From positions 1,240,001-1,304,000 of the forward strand of contig NZ_BMCU01000001.1 in assembly GCF_014635345.1 (NCBI RefSeq): a stretch of 64,000 nt of DNA. The letters are read 5' to 3'. Shown here piece by piece: positions 52,786-60,463 of this stretch. A program made the translations under genes and the position numbers. The notes beneath the pieces were generated by a model. That model was not told where the DNA came from, did no database searches, and saw only the letters and a list, made by a program, of their open reading frames with translations. Numbering within the stretch: position 1 is the first letter of the stretch; each line of letters starts with the position of its first letter. Origin of the DNA: Rhodococcoides trifolii. GTDB lineage: Bacteria; Actinomycetota; Actinomycetes; Mycobacteriales; Mycobacteriaceae.

Positions 52786-53481
52786 ATGCGTGTGAAGGAC
52801 CTGGTCGACACGACTGAGATGTACTTGCGGACGATCTACGACCTGGAGGAAGAGGGCCTGGTCCCGCTCCGTGTACGTATTGCCGAACGGCTCGATCAGA
52901 GCGGACCGACGGTGAGTCAGACAGTCGGGCGGATGGAGCGCGACGGGCTCGTCCAGGTGGCCGGCGACCGCCACCTCGAGCTCACGGAGAAGGGCCGCGC
53001 GCTGGCCGTGTCGGTGATGCGCAAACACCGCCTGGCCGAACGGCTTCTGGTCGACGTGATCGGCCTCGACTGGGGCGAGGTACATGCGGAGGCATGCCGG
53101 TGGGAGCACGTCATGAGTGAGGAAGTCGAGCTGCGGCTGGTGCAGATACTCGACAACCCGACCACGTCGCCGTACGGGAACCCCATTCCCGGACTCGCTC
53201 TACTCGGGATCAACCGCCCGGTGGAGCCACCGGAGACGCTGGTGAGGCTCACCGACCTGCCACTCGGGGAGGCGGTACCGGTTGTCGTGCGCCGCCTTGC
53301 AGAACACCTGCAGTCCTTTCCGGAGATCATCGGAGAACTGCGCGATGCGGGCGTCGTACCCGACGCCCACGTGATCGCCCTCCGGACGGTCTACTCGGTT
53401 GTCGTCACGGTGCCCGGCCACAGCAGTTTCGATATTCCCGAGGAGTTGGCGCACACCGTTCAGGTGCGCACGGCCCACTAG
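52786..53481 (+). CDS. DtxR/IdeR-family metal-dependent regulator
   Basis: 231 residues. LVDTTEMYLRTIYDLEEEGL and SGPTVSQTVGRMERDGLVQV are the DtxR/IdeR DNA-binding domain. Metal ligands are all present at IdeR positions plus two: H81, E85, H100 (site 1), and M12, C104, E107, H108 (site 2). An SH3-like C-terminal domain follows. It is divergent from the 6PGDH-like/tkt operon. It may be the iron regulator IdeR or a paralogue tied to the metal need of the C1 module; its target cannot be read here. Confidence 0.88.
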   Translation: MRVKDLVDTTEMYLRTIYDLEEEGLVPLRVRIAERLDQSGPTVSQTVGRMERDGLVQVAGDRHLELTEKGRALAVSVMRKHRLAERLLVDVIGLDWGEVHAEACRWEHVMSEEVELRLVQILDNPTTSPYGNPIPGLALLGINRPVEPPETLVRLTDLPLGEAVPVVVRRLAEHLQSFPEIIGELRDAGVVPDAHVIALRTVYSVVVTVPGHSSFDIPEELAHTVQVRTAH

Positions 53482-54755
53482 GTCGCTGCGTCGCCGGAGA
53501 CGATTCCGGCGCGGATTCCGATTGCCGCTGCTTCGCCGCGGTTGGCTACTCCGAGCTTCTTCAGTACGCCGGCAACGTGAAACTTGATGGTGCTCTGGCT
53601 GATTCCGAGCTCCTCGGCGATCGCTAGGTTGCGCTTGCCGACCGCGAGGTGCCCGAGCACTTCGAGTTCGCGGGGGTTGAGGGTGTTCAGAAGATGCTCG
53701 TCGGGTCGAGCTGCGGGTGGATCCAGAGGGATGATCAGCTCCACCCGGCTTCCCCATCCCGGAATCGATTCGACCTCGATGTCGCCGCGCAAGGTCTGGA
53801 GTCGACCGGACAGTTGGCGCATCAGGGCGTTCCTGTCCACCGTGCCCGGACCTGCGTCTCGGATCTCGATCAGCACGTTGTCGCCCCCGCAGTCCCATGC
53901 GACTCTCAGTCGCGTCAGTTCTGTCTGCGCGTCGAACGCCAGCACGATGGCGCGGACCATTGCCCGCGCCGCGTGCGCAACCTCGCCGGGCAGCGGGCGA
54001 CCGTCTGCTGGGGGGTCGACGAAATCGACCACGACGTCCCGGTGTCTGAGCAACGGCCGCAGCTGGCCTTGCAGCTTGGCGAAGGCGGTCGTCACCGCTT
54101 CCTCGGAATGAACGCGATCCTCGGCGCCGGCCGAACGCAGGGTGATCAGTGCGTTCGACGCGGTCTCGCTGGCGGTGATGCGTGCGCGGCGATCGTCGAG
54201 ATCGTTGGACCGCAGAGTCTGCAGCATGGAGGACAGGGTTGCCTCGTGTACCTCCGTCAATTCGGCGATGGTGCGGGCGCGCTCGCTCGACGCCGCGCGT
54301 GACTCGGCCAGATAGTCGGGGCTTGCCTGGGCAACCTGGTGCTGGATCGCGGTGGCCACGATTCCGAACACGGCGGCCAGGTCGGCCAGGTCGGGATCGC
54401 TCGACGACGCGCGCGGAACGACCACGAGCAAGGTGTCGTCGGGGTCGCGTACGGCCCAGATCCGGCGCTGCGAACCGGCGAGTAACAAGACGTCGTCGCG
54501 CGCACCGCCGGGGGTGATCGAGCGCTTGATCTCGTCGAGTTCGTCGATGGTCACCCGGTCGACGATGTCGCGGTTGCCGGCCACTTTCCTTGGCCGGCCG
54601 GTGCATTCGCGAGTGAAGATGACCAGGGCGTCGTGCGACTTGGGCCCCAGGAATCGGGAGAGGCGCGCTGCGATGTCGGGAAGTGGACCCCGCATGACTT
54701 TGCGCATCTCCACCCAGTCGACCTTGACACGAGACGGTGTTTCGACGCTGACCAT
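53478..54755 (-). CDS. LuxR-family regulator with histidine-kinase-type ATPase domain
   Basis: 425 residues. N-terminal ~130 residues are GAF-like (DALVIFTRECTGRPRKVAGN). The middle (residues about 230-345) has HATPase character: HAARAMVRAIVLAFDAQTEL, VAWDCGGDNVLIEIRDAGPG and SIPGWGSRVELIIPLDPP. The C-terminus is a LuxR HTH: LNPRELEVLGHLAVGKRNLA, ISQSTIKFHVAGVLKKLGV. Divergent from hxlB across 130 bp, so it probably controls the RuMP genes. No H-box or receiver; a ligand-driven one-component mode is inferred. Confidence 0.82.
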   Translation of the reverse strand: MVSVETPSRVKVDWVEMRKVMRGPLPDIAARLSRFLGPKSHDALVIFTRECTGRPRKVAGNRDIVDRVTIDELDEIKRSITPGGARDDVLLLAGSQRRIWAVRDPDDTLLVVVPRASSSDPDLADLAAVFGIVATAIQHQVAQASPDYLAESRAASSERARTIAELTEVHEATLSSMLQTLRSNDLDDRRARITASETASNALITLRSAGAEDRVHSEEAVTTAFAKLQGQLRPLLRHRDVVVDFVDPPADGRPLPGEVAHAARAMVRAIVLAFDAQTELTRLRVAWDCGGDNVLIEIRDAGPGTVDRNALMRQLSGRLQTLRGDIEVESIPGWGSRVELIIPLDPPAARPDEHLLNTLNPRELEVLGHLAVGKRNLAIAEELGISQSTIKFHVAGVLKKLGVANRGEAAAIGIRAGIVSGDAAT

Positions 54756-54885
54756 CCGTTCATGTTATCCACATCACACCACTAGCCAAGCGGTTAGCTC
54801 GGACCCGCCGTGCGACGGGGTGTGTACCCGGTCGGGATTCAGCACTCTTGAGGTCAGACCAGAACCGATCTCAACGAGGAGGATC
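54756..54885. promoter_or_regulatory. Divergent LuxR / hxlB promoter region
   Basis: The 130-bp gap contains an imperfect inverted repeat at 54782-54797 (CTAGCC-AAGC-GGTTAG) near the LuxR start and a strong AGGAGG ahead of hxlB. The repeat is a candidate binding site for the LuxR protein. Confidence 0.45.
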
Positions 54886-55467
54886 ATGACAACCACGGTC
54901 GAGAAAACAGACTCCGGATTCAGCGACAGCCGTAAGACCGTCCTGGACGAGACCGGCAATCTTCTCAATTCCGTCGACGCAGACCAGTGGAACCGCGCAG
55001 GCGCAGTCGTCCTCGGTGCACGGTCGGTGTTCGTGATCGGCAACGGGCGCAGTGGCCTCGCCATTCAGATGGCGGCGATGCGACTGATGCATCTCGGCCT
55101 CCCCACGCACGTCGCCGGTGAAGTCACCGCCCCCGCCATCGACTCGGGCGATGTTCTGATCGCCGTGTCGGGATCGGGCACCACCGCTTCGGTGGTCGGT
55201 GCAGCCGAGACCGCGAAGAAGGTCGGTGCTTCGGTCATCGCGGTCACCACGAACTGGGAGTCCAAGCTCGCCCAGCTCGGCGACGCCGTCCTCATCCTTC
55301 CTGCGGCAGACAAGCAGGATCACAGCGGTTCCGTCACCAAGCAGTACGCAGGCAGCCTGTTCGAACAGTCGGTGCTGCTTGCCTTCGACGCATTGTTCGA
55401 GGCGCTCCGGAGCAACAGCGACCAGACGCCCGAAGAACTGTGGAAGCGCCACGCCAATATTGGCTGA
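54886..55467 (+). CDS. hxlB: 6-phospho-3-hexuloisomerase
   Basis: 193 residues, ATG with AGGAGG. SIS-fold motifs: VFVIGNGRSGLAIQMAAMRL, HLGLPTHVAGEVTAPAIDSG, DVLIAVSGSGTTASVVGAAE. It isomerises hexulose 6-phosphate to fructose 6-phosphate, the second RuMP step. It sits 45 bp upstream of hxlA in one operon. Confidence 0.95.
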   Translation: MTTTVEKTDSGFSDSRKTVLDETGNLLNSVDADQWNRAGAVVLGARSVFVIGNGRSGLAIQMAAMRLMHLGLPTHVAGEVTAPAIDSGDVLIAVSGSGTTASVVGAAETAKKVGASVIAVTTNWESKLAQLGDAVLILPAADKQDHSGSVTKQYAGSLFEQSVLLAFDALFEALRSNSDQTPEELWKRHANIG

Positions 55468-55512
55468 CCCGACCGAAATACCAACACAACCAACACAATT
55501 AGGAGAAATTCA

Positions 55513-56142
55513 ATGACGAAGCTTCAGGTTGCAGTAGACCTTCTCACCACCGCAGACGCGCTCGCGTTGCTGCACAAAGTTGCACCGCACGTCGACATCA
55601 TCGAGCTCGGTACCCCGTTGATCAAGAGTGCCGGCCTCAGCGCCATCAGCGCCATCAAGGCGGCGCACCCGGACAAGGAGGTCTTCGCCGACCTCAAGAC
55701 CGCCGACGCCGGATTCCTCGAGGCGGACATCGCCTTCTCCGCCGGAGCCGACCTGGTCACCGTTCTCGGTGTTGCCGGTGACGCCACCATCAAGGGTGCC
55801 GTCGAAGCAGGCGTGAAGCACGGCAAGAAGGTTGTCTGCGACCTGATCGGCGTCGAGAACCGTGTCGAGCGGGCCCGCGAGGTGTCCAAGCTCGGTGTCG
55901 CGTTCGTCGAGATCCACGCCGGACTCGACGAGCAGGCACAGCCCGGCTACTCGATCCAGGCACTTCTCGACGACGGCCGCGAAGCCGGTGTTCCGTTCTC
56001 GGTCGCCGGTGGCGTGAAGGTCGACACCATCAAGGCAGTCCAGGAAGCCGGCGCCGATGTCGCCGTCGCCGGTGGCGCAATCTACAGCGCCGAGGATCCG
56101 GGCGCAGCTGCGAAGGCGCTCAAGGACGCACTGGCCGCGTAA
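55513..56142 (+). CDS. hxlA: 3-hexulose-6-phosphate synthase
   Basis: 209 residues, AGGAGA upstream. TIM-barrel of the OMPDC family: VAVDLLTTADAL, VDIIELGTPLIKSAG, VFADLKTADAGF (catalytic D-x-K-x-x-D) and FSVAGGVKVDTIK. It condenses formaldehyde with ribulose 5-phosphate. The regeneration enzymes are in the divergent tkt operon. A strong hairpin follows. Confidence 0.96.
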   Translation: MTKLQVAVDLLTTADALALLHKVAPHVDIIELGTPLIKSAGLSAISAIKAAHPDKEVFADLKTADAGFLEADIAFSAGADLVTVLGVAGDATIKGAVEAGVKHGKKVVCDLIGVENRVERAREVSKLGVAFVEIHAGLDEQAQPGYSIQALLDDGREAGVPFSVAGGVKVDTIKAVQEAGADVAVAGGAIYSAEDPGAAAKALKDALAA

Positions 56143-56158
56143 GGCCGTACTCCACGAG

Positions 56159-56188
56159 GGTCCCCGAACGCACCAGTGTTCGGGGACC
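56159..56188 (+). terminator. Terminator after hxlA
   Basis: Perfect 11-bp stem GGTCCCCGAAC / GTTCGGGGACC with an 8-base loop, 17 bp after the hxlA stop. Confidence 0.8.
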
Positions 56189-56236
56189 TTCGTCGTAACA
56201 CCCCCACAGATCGACTCAGCAGAGAGGCCTCCCCCC

Positions 56237-57172
56237 ATGCCCGCTACACCAAGCACCCGTCACGACGTCGCCGTTCTCGGGGAGGCCCTCGTCGACATCC
56301 TCGTCACCGCCGACGGCACGCGCCGCGAACGCGTCGGCGGTCGGCCCACCACCGTTGCGCGCGGCCTCGGCCGCCTCGGTACGGCGACCACCCTGATCAC
56401 CATGTTCGGAGACGACCCGCACGGGCGCGCCATCGATCACGAACTCGCCCGCTGCGGCGTTCGTGTCGTTCAGGCCGGCGACCGTACTGTCGGTACGTCC
56501 ACGACCATGACACGCGTCGAGCGGCCCGGTGAGGAGATCGTCGACCTGCGTTGGCAGCCCACGGGTTTCGACGTGCCGACCGTCGACCACCTGCACGTCG
56601 GCTCGCTCGCCGTCGTGCGGGGGTCGGGAGCCGAGGACGTGGCACGACTGGTCGCGTCTCGGGACGCCGACACGACCGCCAGCTACGACGTCGGTGTTCG
56701 CCGCGCGGCCATGGGTCCCTGGCAGACGATGACCGATCGCGTCGACGACATGATCTCCCACAGCAACATCGTCAAGCTGAGCGATGCGGACCTGGCGTGG
56801 TTACGGCCCACCGACGGCCACGGTGACGCCGTGCGCTGGTTGATGTCGCGCGGGCCCGAGATCCTCGTTCTCACCCACGGCGGCTCTGGGGCAACGGGAT
56901 TCACTCGTCACGGGTCGGTGCGCATGCAGAGCAAGCGTCTGCCGGGTGCGGACGTGGTCGACTGGGAAGATGCGTTCATGGCGGGGTTGCTGCACACGAT
57001 GACCGAACGCGAACTCCTCGGTCGTCGAAGCGACCCGCAGCGGCGCCTCCGGTCGATCGCGCTGAACGATCTCGAAACGATTCTCTTCGACGCAAATCGT
57101 TGTGCGGCACGGGCGATCGCGTCGGTCGGCGTAGAGTTCACCGACAGCGAAGTTCTCGCCATCACGGGCTGA
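56237..57172 (+). CDS. PfkB-family sugar kinase homologue with altered active site
   Basis: 311 residues. VAVLGEALVDILVTADG, VARGLGRLGTATTLITMFGD, ASYDVGVRRAAMGPWQ and IVKLSDADLAWLRPTD follow the PfkB fold in order. The usual GGxxxN is GGRPTTV. The catalytic anion-hole motif DTxGAGDxF is reduced to VVDWEDAFMAGLL, lacking the GAG. Fructose-6-phosphate or a related sugar would fit the locus, but activity is doubtful. It follows hxlA after a terminator. Confidence 0.75.
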   Translation: MPATPSTRHDVAVLGEALVDILVTADGTRRERVGGRPTTVARGLGRLGTATTLITMFGDDPHGRAIDHELARCGVRVVQAGDRTVGTSTTMTRVERPGEEIVDLRWQPTGFDVPTVDHLHVGSLAVVRGSGAEDVARLVASRDADTTASYDVGVRRAAMGPWQTMTDRVDDMISHSNIVKLSDADLAWLRPTDGHGDAVRWLMSRGPEILVLTHGGSGATGFTRHGSVRMQSKRLPGADVVDWEDAFMAGLLHTMTERELLGRRSDPQRRLRSIALNDLETILFDANRCAARAIASVGVEFTDSEVLAITG

Positions 57173-57196
57173 CACCGACGAAAGGTGGGCCAGGTC

Positions 57197-57616
57197 ATGT
57201 CTCACCTGTTCGACGTTCTCTGGCCGGTACTTCTCGGTGTCGCCGCCGGGCTGCTGCTCCTGTGGGGTTCGCTGCTGATCGTGTTGTGGCGGACCAAGAC
57301 CGACCAGGCTCACCTACGCGACGCCTTGCGGTTGTTGCCCGACGTGGTTCGCCTGCTCAGACGATTGGCTGCGGACCCGAACCGCCGCCGCGGAGTGCGT
57401 CTTCGACTCGTTCTGTTGCTGATGTATCTGGCCATGCCCATCGATATCGTCCCCGACTTCATTCCGGTGCTCGGGTACGCCGACGACGCGATCGTCGTCG
57501 CGCTCGTCCTACGGTCGGTGGCACGCAGATCGGGGTCGCGGGCCATCGACGAGCATTGGCCGGGCACGGTCGAGGGACTCGATACGATACGCCGATTCGC
57601 CGGGCTACCGAGGTAG
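57197..57616 (+). CDS. DUF1232 (YkvA-like) membrane protein
   Basis: 139 residues. One N-terminal membrane helix (VLWPVLLGVAAGLLLLWGSL) and the DUF1232 core LLMYLAMPIDIVPDFIPVLG, YADDAIVVALVLR. AAAGGTGGG lies upstream. Function unknown; 24 bp after the PfkB-like gene, likely co-transcribed. Confidence 0.85.
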   Translation: MSHLFDVLWPVLLGVAAGLLLLWGSLLIVLWRTKTDQAHLRDALRLLPDVVRLLRRLAADPNRRRGVRLRLVLLLMYLAMPIDIVPDFIPVLGYADDAIVVALVLRSVARRSGSRAIDEHWPGTVEGLDTIRRFAGLPR

Positions 57617-57624
57617 CCCGGCGA
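57597..57624. terminator. Bidirectional hairpin between converging transcripts
   Basis: Perfect 13-bp stem (57597-57609 and 57612-57624) with a 2-base apex that spans the DUF1232 stop codon. It separates the hxl operon from the reverse-strand PQQ operon, whose last gene ends at 57643. Confidence 0.75.
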
Positions 57625-57642
57625 ACCGGTGTGTGCTGTTGT

Positions 57643-57825
57643 TCAGATGTGTATGTTGCAGGCGCAGTACATGTTCCGGCATGTGAAGCAGGCCGGCATT
57701 CCGCTGCACCGGGCACACGAGCAGGTGACCGGCTCCGTGTGTCGAGCAGTGGTGGCCGGGGTGTACGGCTCCCCGCACTGAAAGCACGGGGGCCGCTGCT
57801 CCGTCACGGCGTCGGGGGCCGTCAT
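57643..57825 (-). CDS. Cys-rich small protein at end of PQQ operon
   Basis: 60 residues, ATG overlapping the MntP-like stop (ATGA). Nine cysteines: C14/C17, C35/C37/C40, C46/C49, C54/C56, with His29 and His59, a metal-binding or zinc-ribbon-like pattern. No signal peptide. No family recognised. Operon position suggests a metal-related or redox accessory role. Confidence 0.65.
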   Translation of the reverse strand: MTAPDAVTEQRPPCFQCGEPYTPATTARHTEPVTCSCARCSGMPACFTCRNMYCACNIHI

Positions 57826-58361
57826 CCGGTTGCGACCATCACGCCCGCCAGGACGAGGATCACCACGCCGCCGAACAGGTCGGTGCGGATCGGAACCTTG
57901 GCGGCCGCAAAGCGGCCGATCGTCAAGCCCGCCAGGGACATGGCGAAGGTGATGACTCCGGCCACCACGCCCACCAGCACGGCAGAGTAGCCGAGCGCGC
58001 CGAGAGCTGCTCCGCCGAACAGGTTGTCCAAGCTCAATGGAATGGGCAGGCCCAGGATCACCCAGGGGTTGTCGAGGTCGCCTGCTTTCTCCGTCCGAAT
58101 GGAGTGCACGATCAGGTAGACGGCGTAGGCCGCGAGCAGACCTGCCGCAACGAGCTCGGCAGTCTCACCCAGTTCGTCTCCGACGAATCCGCCGACCCAC
58201 ACGCCGATCATGGGCGCCACGGCGTCGAAAACTGCGAACACGGTTGCGCACTGGAAGATTCGAGTCCACGGGGGCTTGGTCGTACCCAAGCCTATGGAGG
58301 ACTGAAAGTTGTCCAGGCTCAGGACGAATGCGACAGCGACCAGTGACAGAAAAGCAGCCAT
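57822..58361 (-). CDS. MntP-like membrane transporter
   Basis: 179 residues, six membrane helices in two repeats. Each repeat has an LSLDN motif in a helix: residues 14-18 and 109-113, equivalent to the intramembrane aspartates of the manganese efflux family MntP. It starts one base before the pqqE stop side, so it belongs to the PQQ operon. A divalent or trivalent metal substrate is inferred; Mn, Ca and lanthanides are all possible. Confidence 0.75.
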   Translation of the reverse strand: MAAFLSLVAVAFVLSLDNFQSSIGLGTTKPPWTRIFQCATVFAVFDAVAPMIGVWVGGFVGDELGETAELVAAGLLAAYAVYLIVHSIRTEKAGDLDNPWVILGLPIPLSLDNLFGGAALGALGYSAVLVGVVAGVITFAMSLAGLTIGRFAAAKVPIRTDLFGGVVILVLAGVMVATG

Positions 58362-59504
58362 TTACTTGACCTCTAGTGTGAGTGGGGACCGAATCCGGCT
58401 TGGATTCGGCCGTGGAATCATCGGTGCGTTGTGGGGCCGCGTCGGATCGTTGGCTGCGGTGACCGCGGCCTCGACCAGTCCGTGGTCCGGAGAGAGATGG
58501 CAGACCGGGTCGGTCCGCGCTGCGTCACCGGTGAGTGCCAGTGCCTGGCAACGACATCCACCGAAGTCTATCTCGCGGCGGTCGCAGCTGCGGCACGGGT
58601 CCGGCATCCAGTCCTGGCCCCGGAACTGCTGGAACAGTGGCGACGACTCCCAGATCCAGCCCAGCGAGTTCTCCCGCACGTTGGCGTGGGGAATGCCGAC
58701 CGAATCCGCGACGTCGTGTGCCGTAGGGCAGGGGAGTGCGTCCCCGTTGGGGATCACGGTGAACTGGCGACGAGCCCAGCCGTCCATGCAGGGCTTGGGA
58801 AACTTGCTGTAATAATCGGGGATCACGTAAATGATCTCCATGCGGTCCCCGAACTTCGCCTGTGCGTCGCGCACGGCAATCTCGGCGCGGTCCAGTTGGT
58901 CTCGTGTCGGCAGCAACTCGGTCCGGTTCTTTCCGGCCCATCCGTAGTACTGCGTGTTCGCCAGTTCGATGCGGTTGGCGTCCATCGCGGCCGCCATCTC
59001 GAGGATCTTGTCCATCCGGTCGATGTTCTGCGCGTGCAGCACGACGTTCAGGGTCAGTGGCCAGCCCATCTTCTTCACCAGGTCTACCGCCACGTGCTTG
59101 CGCTCGAACGACGTGGTGCCGGCAATCCGGTCGGACAGCGCCTGCTCGTCTGCCTGGATGCTGACCTGGATGTGGTCGAGGCCCGCATCGCGCAGTTCTT
59201 CGGCGCGGCGGGGTGAGAACCCGAGGCCGCTGGTGATCAGGTTGGTGTAGAGGCCCAGATTGCTTGCGTGCTGGACCAATTCGACGATGTCACGCCGTTG
59301 CAGTGGTTCGCCGCCCGAGAAGTGGAGTTGGAGCACACCCAATTCGGCAGCCTCGGTGATGACCCGTTGCCACTCCTCGGTCGTCAACTCGTTGCGGAAG
59401 TTGTCCATCTCGACCGGGTTGGAGCAGTAGGGGCAGTGCAGCGGGCAGGCGTAGGTCAGCTCTGCAAGAAGTGCGAAAGGCTTGTCCGGGACATGTTCAA
59501 CCAT
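58362..59504 (-). CDS. pqqE: PQQ biosynthesis radical SAM enzyme PqqE
   Basis: 380 residues from ATG 59504, overlapping pqqD by 8 bp; a longer frame starting at 59651 is not used. Radical SAM cluster C20, C24, C27 (TYACPLHCPYCSNP). C-terminal SPASM cysteines: CPTAH, PDPCRSCDRREIDFGGCRCQ and DPVCHLSPDH. It joins Glu and Tyr side chains of PqqA, helped by PqqD. Confidence 0.95.
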   Translation of the reverse strand: MVEHVPDKPFALLAELTYACPLHCPYCSNPVEMDNFRNELTTEEWQRVITEAAELGVLQLHFSGGEPLQRRDIVELVQHASNLGLYTNLITSGLGFSPRRAEELRDAGLDHIQVSIQADEQALSDRIAGTTSFERKHVAVDLVKKMGWPLTLNVVLHAQNIDRMDKILEMAAAMDANRIELANTQYYGWAGKNRTELLPTRDQLDRAEIAVRDAQAKFGDRMEIIYVIPDYYSKFPKPCMDGWARRQFTVIPNGDALPCPTAHDVADSVGIPHANVRENSLGWIWESSPLFQQFRGQDWMPDPCRSCDRREIDFGGCRCQALALTGDAARTDPVCHLSPDHGLVEAAVTAANDPTRPHNAPMIPRPNPSRIRSPLTLEVK

Positions 59505-59775
59505 GGTGAACCTCCATGCAGCGTTTGGGAATGAGATCGGCGAGGAAGCGGTGGACGTCGTCGTCGGCAACCTGCTCGTAGCGGTTCGACAATTCGCGCT
59601 GAATCTCTGCGACGGTTCGGTGTCCGTCACACAGTTCCACGATTGCCGCACCGGTGCCGTTGAGGACCCACACGGTCTCCGGCGAGAGCAGCACGTGCTG
59701 CTCCCGCGCGGCGTCGTACTTCAGCCGGACGTGCGGTGCAAGACGCGGACGATCGACGTCGTCAGCGATGTCCAT
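59497..59775 (-). CDS. pqqD: PQQ peptide chaperone PqqD
   Basis: 92 residues from ATG 59775, overlapping the pqqC end by 14 bp. RPRLAPHVRLKYDAAREQHV, LLSPETVWVLNGTGAAIVEL, CDGHRTVAEIQREL are the PqqD winged-helix signature. It binds PqqA and presents it to PqqE. Confidence 0.94.
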   Translation of the reverse strand: MDIADDVDRPRLAPHVRLKYDAAREQHVLLSPETVWVLNGTGAAIVELCDGHRTVAEIQRELSNRYEQVADDDVHRFLADLIPKRCMEVHHG

Positions 59776-60457
59776 ACGCCAGATCGATCGCGTCCAGCAT
59801 GCTCCACAGCACGTCGCACTTGAAGGACAGCGCCGACATGGCCGCATCCTGTGTTTCTTTGGTGGTGCAGTACTTTCGCACGATCTCGAGACCGTGATCG
59901 GAATCGCGGGGCGCCTGCACGATGCGCGTGCGGAAGTACGTGAGTTCTTTCGGGTCGATCCATGTGTAGTGGCGCTCGAAGGCGGCCAGCCGGTCCGTCA
60001 TCAGATCGGGTGCGAACAGTTCGGTCAACGACGACGCCACCGACTCGACCCACGGCTTGGTCCGAGTGAAGTTGACGTACGCGTCCACGGCAAAACGCAC
60101 GCCCGGCAACAGATGCCGCGCGTCCTCGACTTCGTCCCTGCTCAGATCGACTGCTTCGGCGAGGCGTAGCCACGCTTCGATTCCGCCGGTGCCTTCGGTG
60201 GTGCCGTCGTGGTCGACGATGCGCTGAACCCAGCGGCGACGGACTTCGCGGTCCGGGCAGGCGCTGAGGATGGCGCCGTCCTTCTTGGGAATGTTCAGCT
60301 GGTAGTAGAAACGATTGGCAACCCAGCCCCGAATCTCCTCGCGCGTCGACTCACCGTTGTTCATCCGAAGATGGAAGGGATGCTGGTGGTGATACCCCTT
60401 GACGTGGGTGCGGAGGGCTTCCTCGAGTTCGTCTGGCGAAAGTGCTGCCGTGGTCAT
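59762..60457 (-). CDS. pqqC: Pyrroloquinoline-quinone synthase PqqC
   Basis: 231 residues. HPFHLRMNNGESTREEIRGW, NRFYYQLNIPKKDGAILSAC, VDHDGTTEGTGGIEAWLRLA and FERHYTWIDPKELTYFRTRI match PqqC, the oxidase doing the final ring closure. It starts 6 bases after the pqqB stop. Confidence 0.96.
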   Translation of the reverse strand: MTTAALSPDELEEALRTHVKGYHHQHPFHLRMNNGESTREEIRGWVANRFYYQLNIPKKDGAILSACPDREVRRRWVQRIVDHDGTTEGTGGIEAWLRLAEAVDLSRDEVEDARHLLPGVRFAVDAYVNFTRTKPWVESVASSLTELFAPDLMTDRLAAFERHYTWIDPKELTYFRTRIVQAPRDSDHGLEIVRKYCTTKETQDAAMSALSFKCDVLWSMLDAIDLAYGHR

Positions 60458-60463
60458 CGTTCC

